From a virus, in the IMG/VR virus record IMGVR_UViG_3300012920_000214, positions 1 through 26,777 of that record: 26,777 nt of DNA; one strand, 5' to 3'. A model generated the notes under the pieces. The model was not told the DNA's origin. It saw nothing but the letters and a program-made list of their open reading frames with translations, and did not search any database. A program made the translations under genes and the position numbers. Positions within the stretch are counted from its first letter, which is position 1. Every line of letters begins with the position of its first letter. Positions 18,787-26,777 of the stretch are shown one piece after another.

Positions 18787-20792
18787 TGCCACAATACGGT
18801 TCAGACTCGACAAACCCTAATTACATTGAAAGTGTAGGGTCATTAAAGAGAAAAACAAAAGAAGATATACGTATCGACTCTTTGATACCACCTGCCATTT
18901 TAGAAAATGCTGAAAATACTGATGGCTCTCCAGATATAAAAACTTTATTAGAACACTATTATAAGTTTATGAATATGGATGAGTTCATCTATACGGCAAC
19001 TGAAACTTTTACAGATTTAGTTGCTCCATCTGGAACATACGCAGGTAAAGGTAAAGCCGTGTTCAGAGTTTCAGATCCAAATAATGATAATAATGAATTC
19101 TTTCAAACAAATGCAGCAATGCAACTTAAATTTGGTGATACAGTTATACCAATAACAGGATTAAGTACACCGGTTATTTCAAACGGTAATGAATTACCTG
19201 GTTCTTTAAAAAATACAGCAGTTAGTACAGGTAAGACATTAACCATTGATAATTTAGATGCGACTTATGTAAACCAAAACGTAACACTAACAACACCAAT
19301 AACTTATTTTGTTGGTCCTGGACCTAGTTATATTCTTAACGCTATTGAAGAAGCTATGAATATAGATTATAATGATGATGTATATCTTTCAGCTATGCAA
19401 AAAGAAATAGCTTCAGCGATTCCTAAAAATTTAACAAGTGTAGAAAAAAGATCCTTATATAAAAACATTGTTGAATTATATAAGCTAAAAGGTTCATCAG
19501 ATTCGATAGAAATATTTTTTAGATTATTATTTGACGAAGAAACAGAAGTAGAATTTCCGTGGGATAAAACATTAATACCTTCAGAAGGTAATTGGGACGC
19601 AGGACTAAACAGATATTTAGATAACAAAGGGTTCTTATCTAATAATACTAAACTACAGGATTCTTTATTTTATCAAAAGTTTTCTTATAATATTAAAACA
19701 GGTAAAAACCTAAGCGAATGGAAACACGCATTTGATAGACTTATACACCCAGCTGGATTTATATTCTTTGGAGAAATTTTAATTCTTACCCAATTAACAC
19801 GTTCAGCTTTAGGTGATAATACTAGAATAAGTAGTACAGTATTAGGTGATGGATTAGTTCAAGATCCTAATAACCCAGGACAACAATTTAGAATTAGAAA
19901 TGTTTATCCAAGAACAAATAGAAAAACATTATCATCAATGCCAGGCGAACAACCTGGTGTTATAGGTTTAGAGGATTTACCATTATTAGTAGAAATGTTT
20001 GCCGCTACATTTATGCCAAACATTGTAGCAAAGATAGACAGAAACGCAAGATTTTCAGTAGATCTAAATAGTAATGGTACAATAGGCAGTATAAATATAG
20101 TAGATGGAGGATTTGGTTATCCAAGCGCACCAGCTATTACTATATCAGGAGATGGTGGTTCAGGTGCAGCAGCAACTTGTACAATCGATGAGAATGGTAT
20201 TGTAGAAACAGTTACAGTTGGACAAGCTGGATCTGGATATACAACAGCAAGTGCAAGTCCAGCAGCTAATCCAGATAAGGGTAAAGTCAAAACTATATTC
20301 TTAAGTAATCAAGCTGATAAGGAATATACTGTTAAACCTACTCTTATATTTGATGACCCAACTTCAGTTGATGCTGATGGTAATCCATTAGCTACTAACG
20401 TAACAGCAACAGGAACTGTTATATTAGATGGGGATATAGATAATACATCAGGAAAAATTACTGCGGTACAAATGGATGTATTTGGTAATGGATATATAAC
20501 TGATCCTAAGATTAGGATTAGCTCTGCTTCATCTGGAGAGCTTAGAGCCCAAGAGGTAAAAGAGATTGCAATAATAATGCTAAATCACGTAGCAAATATT
20601 GATCCTCATTCTCCAGGGTTTAGAACATTAACGGGTAATAGTTATTTTAACCGAAAACAAGATAACTATTATACAACTAAAAAATTTAGAGATGGATATC
20701 CTATCAGTTTTTATGGGGACAAAACCATAGAAAGTAGATCTGAAAGTGATATAAATAGATATAACGTGAAAACAATTATTAATCAGGAATAA
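18786..20792 (+). CDS. 7: gp7-like baseplate wedge protein with GYT-type repeats
   Basis: A 668-residue protein at the gp7 position between gp6 and gp8. The N-terminal half has the P2 gpI/gp7-type signature: SPDIKTLLEHYYKFMN, SLYKNIVELYKLKGSSDSIE and FFRLLFDEETEVEFPW, then FDRLIHPAGFIFFGEILI. Residues about 425-610 are a beta-rich region with degenerate repeats of the form GGFGYPSAPAITISGDGGSG, GSGYTTASASPAAN and GNGYITDPKIRISSA, shared with gp8. T4 gp7 is 1032 aa, so this is a shorter, differently decorated version. It starts in a TAATG overlap with gp6. A late promoter for gp8 lies in its last codons. Confidence 0.72.
   Translation: MPQYGSDSTNPNYIESVGSLKRKTKEDIRIDSLIPPAILENAENTDGSPDIKTLLEHYYKFMNMDEFIYTATETFTDLVAPSGTYAGKGKAVFRVSDPNNDNNEFFQTNAAMQLKFGDTVIPITGLSTPVISNGNELPGSLKNTAVSTGKTLTIDNLDATYVNQNVTLTTPITYFVGPGPSYILNAIEEAMNIDYNDDVYLSAMQKEIASAIPKNLTSVEKRSLYKNIVELYKLKGSSDSIEIFFRLLFDEETEVEFPWDKTLIPSEGNWDAGLNRYLDNKGFLSNNTKLQDSLFYQKFSYNIKTGKNLSEWKHAFDRLIHPAGFIFFGEILILTQLTRSALGDNTRISSTVLGDGLVQDPNNPGQQFRIRNVYPRTNRKTLSSMPGEQPGVIGLEDLPLLVEMFAATFMPNIVAKIDRNARFSVDLNSNGTIGSINIVDGGFGYPSAPAITISGDGGSGAAATCTIDENGIVETVTVGQAGSGYTTASASPAANPDKGKVKTIFLSNQADKEYTVKPTLIFDDPTSVDADGNPLATNVTATGTVILDGDIDNTSGKITAVQMDVFGNGYITDPKIRISSASSGELRAQEVKEIAIIMLNHVANIDPHSPGFRTLTGNSYFNRKQDNYYTTKKFRDGYPISFYGDKTIESRSESDINRYNVKTIINQE
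20750..20757 (+). promoter_or_regulatory. T4-type late promoter for gp8
   Basis: TATAAATAGATAT inside the 3' end of the gp7-like gene. The expected start at about 20763 gives a leader of about 33 bases with AGGA before ATG 20796. Confidence 0.7.
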
Positions 20793-20795
20793 AAA

Positions 20796-22403
20796 ATGGC
20801 AGCAATAATAACAACACCTTTTAGAGTGGTTAATGCAGAAAACTTTAAGGAAGATATTGCCGAATCCTCAGTTTATGTGGGTATAGGTAAATCAGATGTT
20901 TGGTCAACGAACACATCAGACTTAACAGATGCAGCAACCCCTTTTACACCACAGGATCGTTTAGACGATCTTCACGAAGCATACCAAAATATGATTGGTA
21001 TGAAAAAAATAGCATCAAGTGATGTATCACACATTGTAAATAGATATACATGGTCAGCTAACACAGTATACCATGCATGGGATTCAGACGATTCTGCAAT
21101 ATACGACAAAAAGTTTTATATAATCACATCTGAATTCAAAGTTTATAAGTGTATTATTTCACCAGGTACTAATTCAACAGAAGAACCAACACACATTAAT
21201 ACTGATCCAACCGCAGAATCAGATGGTTATACTTGGAAATATCTGTACACAGTCACAGTGACTGACGCAGAAAAATTCCTAACAACATCTTATATGCCGG
21301 TTGCATCACAGTTCATTCCAGTCACTGCAACAGTTAATGGCGCAGTTTCTAGTTCAACAAGTGTCACAATAGACGCTGGAGAGAATAATGAATTTATTAA
21401 AATAGGACAAAGAGTTGATGGAACTGGCGCATCTTCTGCTCCAACGGTTACAGCAATTTCAGCTAACAAACTTGTAATTACTTTATCAAGTGCACAATCT
21501 ATATCAGATGGCGCTACACTTACATTTGGAAGATTAGCAGATACAGATGTTAACTTTGCAAACCAAACAGCTCAAATGAATTCAGGAGACACAACTAAAA
21601 CAGCAGTAGCTGGTATTGAAAGGTTTGAAGTTACAAATCAAGGTTCAGGATATACATCGGCAACAGCAACTATTACTGGAGACGGTACTGGTTGTCAAGC
21701 TTCAGTCACAGTAGCTGGAGGAAAGGTTACAGGATTAACTATTTCTTCTGAAGCAAATAAAGGAGATGGTTATACAGTAGCAGACGTAGTTATATCTGGA
21801 GACGGAACTGGCGCAACAGCAAGAGCGGTTATAGCTCCTCCAGGTGGACATGGTACAGATCCAATCAGTGAACTTGGAGCTTTCTTTGTAGCAGTTAATA
21901 CACAATTATCAGGTTCAGAATCTGGTGACTTAACTGTTGGAAATGATTTTAGACAAATTACTTTAATTAAGAAACCAAAAGCTTTTGGAAGTAATGCTAC
22001 ACTTACATCAACAACAGCTAGAGTAAGAAGGTCTCTAGTATTAGCGTCAGGCGCATCTTTAACAGGATTCGCAGTTGACCAAGTTATAAATGGTTCTAGT
22101 TCAAGTGCTAAAGCATATTTAGCAGAGATAGATACCACTAATAAGATATTATATTATTATCAGAATTCTAAAACAGGGTATGGAAACTTTGTGCAAGGAG
22201 ATACAATTACAGGAACAAATCCATCTGGCGGATCTGCAGCATTAGATCAAACAAATGCAACATCATGGTTCGGCACAGCAGGAAACGGATATGGCCCAGA
22301 GGTTACAATGAATTCAGGAGAATTATTATTCCTAGAAAACAGAGCACCTATTAATAGATCCTCATCACAGATAGAAGATATTAAACTGATTATTGAATTC
22401 TAA
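20796..22403 (+). CDS. 8: gp8-like baseplate wedge protein with inserted domains
   Basis: T4 gp8 (334 aa) is a dimeric wedge protein. This 535-residue version keeps the family frame: SSVYVGIGKSDVW, AYQNMIGMKKI, the DGYTWKYLYTV motif at 143-153, NDFRQITLIKKP at 383-394 and the C-terminal SGELLFLENRAPIN. Into it are inserted a beta domain at about 176-250 (VDGTGASSAPTVTAISANKL), two GYT-type repeats at about 279-348 (GSGYTSATATITGDGTG and GDGYTVADVVISGDGTG), and a third module at about 420-485 resembling that of gp53. The inserts account for the extra 200 residues and could be surface decoration. AGGA precedes the ATG. Confidence 0.88.
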   Translation: MAAIITTPFRVVNAENFKEDIAESSVYVGIGKSDVWSTNTSDLTDAATPFTPQDRLDDLHEAYQNMIGMKKIASSDVSHIVNRYTWSANTVYHAWDSDDSAIYDKKFYIITSEFKVYKCIISPGTNSTEEPTHINTDPTAESDGYTWKYLYTVTVTDAEKFLTTSYMPVASQFIPVTATVNGAVSSSTSVTIDAGENNEFIKIGQRVDGTGASSAPTVTAISANKLVITLSSAQSISDGATLTFGRLADTDVNFANQTAQMNSGDTTKTAVAGIERFEVTNQGSGYTSATATITGDGTGCQASVTVAGGKVTGLTISSEANKGDGYTVADVVISGDGTGATARAVIAPPGGHGTDPISELGAFFVAVNTQLSGSESGDLTVGNDFRQITLIKKPKAFGSNATLTSTTARVRRSLVLASGASLTGFAVDQVINGSSSSAKAYLAEIDTTNKILYYYQNSKTGYGNFVQGDTITGTNPSGGSAALDQTNATSWFGTAGNGYGPEVTMNSGELLFLENRAPINRSSSQIEDIKLIIEF

Positions 22404-22419
22404 TTAAAAGAGAGAAATT

Positions 22420-25400
22420 ATGCCAATAACTAAAGTTAAAAACTATGCCATAGCACCATATCATGATGACTATGACGAAAGTAAAAATTATCATAGGATC
22501 TTGTTTAGACCTGGATTTGCAGTACAAGCTAGGGAGTTAACACAACTACAAACAGCGTTACAATCACAAATAGACAGAGTCGGTCAATATAGTTTTAATG
22601 ATGGTTCAAGAGTCGTTGGTGGTAAAGTTAGTATTGATACAGAAAGAGATTTTGTTAAGTTAACTTCTACTACTAACGTTTCAGAATTTGTAGGAACAAC
22701 TATTACAGGTGGAACAAACGGTGTTCAAGCCGATGTACTAGAAGCGGTTGCTGCTACTGGTAGTGACCCAGATACACTTTATATAAAATATAAAAGTTCT
22801 GGTACTGGGAAAACAACTAAGCTATTTGCAAATGGCGAAAGTATTACAAATGGTTCTAAAACAGCAACTCTCGCATCTTCGGCAGCGACCGGAAAGGGAT
22901 CGAGGGTAAGTATTGAAGAAGGTGTATACTTTATTTCTGGTACAATGGCTTATGTGGCATCTGAATCTTTAATTTTAGACAAATATACAAACACACCTAA
23001 TTATATTATAGGTTTAAAAGTCACAGAGTCATTAGTAGACAGTTCAACAGATAACACATTAGTAGATAATGCGCAAGGTACACCTAACTTTGCAGCTCCA
23101 GGCGCACACAGATATAAAATTGGTACTGAACTAATTAAAGAATCTTTAACATCTCCAAACGCAACACATAATAATTATATTATATTAATGAAAATTAAGA
23201 ATGGTGTTGTACAAGTAGAGACACAAGATAGAACAGCTAATACAGAATTAACTACAAGATTAGCTAGACGAACACACGAAGAATCTGGTAACTATACGGT
23301 CACACCTTTATCATTAGATGTAAGAGAACATTTAAATGATGAAGCAGGAAACAATGGTTTCTTAACAGCTGGAAGTGGTGGATTAGCTACTAAACTGGCA
23401 ATCGGGGTCGAGCCCGCCATCGCGTACGTGCAAGGGTATAGATTAGAAAACTTAGCTACAAAATATGTTGCAGTAGATAAACCAAGAACACACGTAAATG
23501 AAAATGATGTAAACACATCTTTACCAGTTGGTAACTATGTTAAGGTTACTTTAAGCACTGTTTTAGGTATGCCAGATATTAATGGTTATAAAACATGTGA
23601 ATTAAGAAACAATTCAAATACAAAGATTGGTACAGCAAGAATAAGAGGTCTTGAAGAATTCTCATCTACTATCGCAAAACTATTCTTATTTGATATAGTT
23701 ATGGATTCTGGTCAAACTTGGTCTAACGTAAATAAAGTATTCCAGGATAATGCTGATTCAAACCATCAGGACTTTTCAGCAACTATGACAGCAACAACCA
23801 ACAATCCAAGATTCGATGTTGGCCAAAACAATTTAGTATTTAAATTACCATTTGATGCAGTAAAAAGTTTAAGAGATTCAACTCCAACAGACGAATTAAA
23901 ATATCAAGTTAGAGTACAATTACAAGGACAAGTATCTGGTACAGGAACAAGTGCTAAAGTTACTTTCTCTAACTTACCTGGAACATTAGCATCACAATCA
24001 GATATATTCTTAACAGTTGGAAATAATGCAGCAGTTGCAGTACCAGTTGGAGCAGTTAATACTAGTGTTGGTGCTGGTAACTTAGAAATACAAAACAATT
24101 CTAATCTAATTTCTACTATGGCTTCTGGCACACCATACGTTCAAGCAATTGCTACTATCGCAAAATCAGCATCTAGTGGATTAAGAAGTAAAACAAAAAC
24201 AACACAATCAGCAACTAATTTCTCATTTGATGGAACAAACCCTGTTCCTTTAAACCAAACAGACGTTTTAAAAATTAACACACTAACAGTTGGTGGTGTA
24301 GACTTTAAAGATAAATTTACTTTAGATAACGGTCAAAGAGATAACTACTATGAAGAAGCTAGACTTATCCCAATCGGATCACAAGCAGCTGCAACATTAA
24401 GTGTTTCATTTGATTACTATGAACACGGAGAAGGAGATTATTTCTCAGTAGATTCATATCACAACAAAACTTTGGCAGCTCAAGGTAATGCTACAGAAAT
24501 TGCTAAGTACGAAGAGATTCCAGTATTTAACGGATCAAACGGTACTGTCGAGCTTAGAGATTGTATAGACTTTAGGCCTACAAAATCTTTTGCAGGTTCT
24601 ATTACAGCAGGTCAAGAATTTACAACAGGAACTGGCGCATCTAATAATCCAGCCGATACACCTAAACCAGGTTCAGTAGGAATAGCAGATATATCACACT
24701 ATCTAGGAAGAATTGATAAACTTTATATGGATAGAGAAGGCGCATTTAAAATTATAAGTGGTGTTGCTGATACAAATCCAAAAGTACCAGAAGATGTACC
24801 TGATAGTATGACAATATTTAATTTACATTATCAACCGTATGTGTTTGATAAGAACGATTTAGTTCCAGTAAAAATAGATAACAAACGTTATACTATGAAA
24901 GATATTGGTGGATTAGATAAAAGAATTAAGAACTTAGAATACTATACTTCACTATCACTATTAGAAAAAGATGCACAGAGTATACAGATTCCAGATGGAA
25001 CAGACGAAAGATTAAAAAATGGTATTGTAGTTGATGGATTCTTTGGACACAATGTTGGTAATGTAACACATCCAGACTATCACGTTTCAATAGACAAATC
25101 AAATGGTATATTAAGACCTATGTTCTATGAAGATAATGTTAACCTTGTTAAAACCGCTACACAACATAGTGGAATGAAAACAGGTTCATTAGTTCATTTA
25201 CCATACACAGAAACAACTTATATAGATCAACCATACGCAACAACATCTGAATTTGTTAACCCATACAATGTATTTGTTTGGGGTGGAGATATGAAACTAT
25301 CACCAGAATCAGATGAGTGGAAAGATACAGATACAAGACCAGACGTTGTTATTGATGACGAAGGTGTATATGACCAATTAGTTCAAATGGCAGATGAATC

Positions 25401-26777
25401 CGGTATATTAGGAACAGTCTGGAACGAATGGGAAACAAACTGGACAGGCGTAGAGTCAAGTACAACTACAGAAACAAATTGGATTGACGAAGGAGAAGGA
25501 ACAGTTTGGAGCAGATTAAGACGTAGAAGAAATAGACAAGGGTTTGCAACAACATCTGTTACTGCTACAACTACTACACAACAACAATCTAGGTCAGGTA
25601 TAAGAACAACCGTAGTACCTGATACACAATTAAAAGAATTAGGTTCAAGAGTCGTAGAAACAAACTTTATACCTTTTATTAGGTCAAGAGAGATATTCTT
25701 TAAAGCAGAAAGATTAAAACCAAATACTAAAATGTTTGCTTTCTTTAATGGAACAAACGTGACTGACTTCTGTTCAGAGACTGGCGGTTATAAAGAATGG
25801 TCAGACGAAACTAATCTAGTTAGCTATAGAGGAGCAACGGTTCATTCGGCTAATACAGATTTAATTACAGACGCATCAGGTAAAGTAGAAGGTTCATTTA
25901 GAATACCACATAACTCTACACTGAAATTTAAAACAGGTACAAGAGAATTTAGATTAACAGACGATTCATCAAATAATAAATCAAACGAAACAACATTTGC
26001 AGAAGCATTATATCACGCACAAGGTTTACTTGAAGTAAAAGAAAATGTTATAATGTCAACAAAGGTACCTAGATTCGTATCAACAGAATTAACTGATGAA
26101 AGAGTAATTGAAGAAACATCTATTACCAGATTTACAGAACCAGTAGAATGGGTAGATCCATTAGCACAAACATTTATTATTGATACAGTTGGAGGTATAT
26201 TTGCTTCATCAGTAGATCTATTCATTCAGGCAAAAGACGCAGCTATACCACTAAACGTTTCTATACGTTCAGTTGAAAATGGTATACCAACACAGCAAAT
26301 CGTTCCTGGTTCAAGTGTAAACGTTTATCCTGATTCAAGTATGGGAACATCAACAGATGGTTCAACAGCATATAATATTCCGTTTGAACACCCAATCTAT
26401 CTTGGACAAGACCAAGAATATGCTATTGTATTAATATCCAACTCTGATGCTTACAAAGTATTCATAGCAGAAACAGGTGGATTTGATTTACAAAACCAAG
26501 CTAACAGGGTAACAAAACAACCATACAACGGTGTATTCTTTACATCACAGAACGCATCTACTTGGACACCAGAACAAACAAAAGATCTTAAGTTTAAATT
26601 AAAAAGATGTAGTTTCTCACAGACATCAGGTACAGTTACATTACAAAATGATAAAGTACCAGCTAGGATATTACCAGGTAATCCATTTAACTTTATTTCA
26701 AATAGTACAAATACTGTTATAAGAGTAAATCATCCAAACCATGGTATGTACGGATCAAACAGTAAAGTTACATTGGA
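22420..26777 (+). CDS. Giant DUF4815-type structural protein (partial, runs off the window)
   Basis: The frame is open from ATG 22420 (GAGAGAAA upstream) to the window end, at least 1452 residues. The N-terminus has the signature NYHRILFRPGFAVQARELTQ followed by LQTALQSQIDRVGQYSF, which I associate with DUF4815 in marine T4-like phages. Residues about 88-165 hold a TITGGTNGVQADV beta module similar to that in gp53 and gp8. At about 1029-1062 a very basic WSRLRRRRNRQG is followed by a Thr/Gln-rich linker (TSVTATTTTQQQS), a probable domain boundary; beyond it come large beta-rich domains (about 1240-1350, WVDPLAQTFIIDTVGG). It sits where T4 has gp9-gp12, so a baseplate-periphery or fibre-attachment role is likely (inference). 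GC-rich codon patches occur at about 22869-22908 and 23401-23435. Confidence 0.78.
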   Translation, partial: MPITKVKNYAIAPYHDDYDESKNYHRILFRPGFAVQARELTQLQTALQSQIDRVGQYSFNDGSRVVGGKVSIDTERDFVKLTSTTNVSEFVGTTITGGTNGVQADVLEAVAATGSDPDTLYIKYKSSGTGKTTKLFANGESITNGSKTATLASSAATGKGSRVSIEEGVYFISGTMAYVASESLILDKYTNTPNYIIGLKVTESLVDSSTDNTLVDNAQGTPNFAAPGAHRYKIGTELIKESLTSPNATHNNYIILMKIKNGVVQVETQDRTANTELTTRLARRTHEESGNYTVTPLSLDVREHLNDEAGNNGFLTAGSGGLATKLAIGVEPAIAYVQGYRLENLATKYVAVDKPRTHVNENDVNTSLPVGNYVKVTLSTVLGMPDINGYKTCELRNNSNTKIGTARIRGLEEFSSTIAKLFLFDIVMDSGQTWSNVNKVFQDNADSNHQDFSATMTATTNNPRFDVGQNNLVFKLPFDAVKSLRDSTPTDELKYQVRVQLQGQVSGTGTSAKVTFSNLPGTLASQSDIFLTVGNNAAVAVPVGAVNTSVGAGNLEIQNNSNLISTMASGTPYVQAIATIAKSASSGLRSKTKTTQSATNFSFDGTNPVPLNQTDVLKINTLTVGGVDFKDKFTLDNGQRDNYYEEARLIPIGSQAAATLSVSFDYYEHGEGDYFSVDSYHNKTLAAQGNATEIAKYEEIPVFNGSNGTVELRDCIDFRPTKSFAGSITAGQEFTTGTGASNNPADTPKPGSVGIADISHYLGRIDKLYMDREGAFKIISGVADTNPKVPEDVPDSMTIFNLHYQPYVFDKNDLVPVKIDNKRYTMKDIGGLDKRIKNLEYYTSLSLLEKDAQSIQIPDGTDERLKNGIVVDGFFGHNVGNVTHPDYHVSIDKSNGILRPMFYEDNVNLVKTATQHSGMKTGSLVHLPYTETTYIDQPYATTSEFVNPYNVFVWGGDMKLSPESDEWKDTDTRPDVVIDDEGVYDQLVQMADESGILGTVWNEWETNWTGVESSTTTETNWIDEGEGTVWSRLRRRRNRQGFATTSVTATTTTQQQSRSGIRTTVVPDTQLKELGSRVVETNFIPFIRSREIFFKAERLKPNTKMFAFFNGTNVTDFCSETGGYKEWSDETNLVSYRGATVHSANTDLITDASGKVEGSFRIPHNSTLKFKTGTREFRLTDDSSNNKSNETTFAEALYHAQGLLEVKENVIMSTKVPRFVSTELTDERVIEETSITRFTEPVEWVDPLAQTFIIDTVGGIFASSVDLFIQAKDAAIPLNVSIRSVENGIPTQQIVPGSSVNVYPDSSMGTSTDGSTAYNIPFEHPIYLGQDQEYAIVLISNSDAYKVFIAETGGFDLQNQANRVTKQPYNGVFFTSQNASTWTPEQTKDLKFKLKRCSFSQTSGTVTLQNDKVPARILPGNPFNFISNSTNTVIRVNHPNHGMYGSNSKVTL

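Noticed and set aside
1-26777. CRISPR arrays, insertion sequences, integrase or attachment sites, tRNA genes
   Set aside because: None seen on reading: no regularly spaced repeats, no transposase or recombinase motifs, no cloverleaf with paired stems.

Overview
The window is one piece of the genome of a tailed phage with a contractile tail, of the T4-like (Tevenvirinae-type) group. It is AT-rich and tightly packed. The gene content (gp33-gp59-gp32, a zinc-ligand-less gp32, a short OB-fold-only gp5, and a DUF4815-type giant protein after gp8) matches marine T4-like phages of the cyanophage and pelagiphage type better than coliphage T4. The host cannot be read from this window: it holds no photosynthesis genes, tRNAs, integrase or CRISPR. 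All family assignments come from reading translations and remembered family features, not from a database search.

Layout. (1) About 1-2345, rightward: a run of small genes of unknown function, several joined by ATGA stop/start overlaps, closed by a strong terminator at 2377-2423. (2) 2437-5898, rightward: a 44-residue membrane peptide, a 388-residue unknown protein, then the replication/late-transcription cluster gp33, a small basic protein, gp59 (helicase loader) and gp32 (ssDNA-binding protein). Four near-identical sigma70-type promoters (TTTACA, 17 bp, GGTATAAT) drive parts of regions 1 and 2. (3) A two-hairpin bidirectional terminator at about 5897-5957 separates this block from convergent tail genes. 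(4) 11411 down to 6022, leftward: gp4 head completion nuclease, an unrecognised conserved protein, a gp54-like tube initiator, gp26 with a gp51/T-like out-of-frame extension, a two-TM protein, and the tape measure protein. (5) 11465 to the window end, rightward: gp48, gp53, gp27, gp5 (OB-fold and minimal tip), an unknown 365-residue protein, gp25, gp6, a gp7-like protein, gp8, and the start of a giant DUF4815-type protein that runs off the window. This is the baseplate hub and wedge programme. Late promoters of the T4 TATAAATA type lie between the two arms (face to face at 11411-11452), directly in front of gp25, before gp8, and as a variant before the leftward 194-residue gene.

How the parts fit. 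gp32/gp59 serve replication and recombination. gp33, with phage factors not in this window, would switch host polymerase to the TATAAATA promoters. Those promoters express the baseplate, tube-initiation and tape-measure genes. The most notable observation is at the gp26 3' end: a perfect T_TTT_TTT heptamer four bases before the gp26 stop leads by a -1 shift into a 60-codon frame that lacks a usable start of its own. This lies two genes upstream of the tape measure, which is the arrangement of the lambda G/GT tail-assembly chaperones, here in a T4-like phage.

There is no gene-free stretch longer than about 130 bases.
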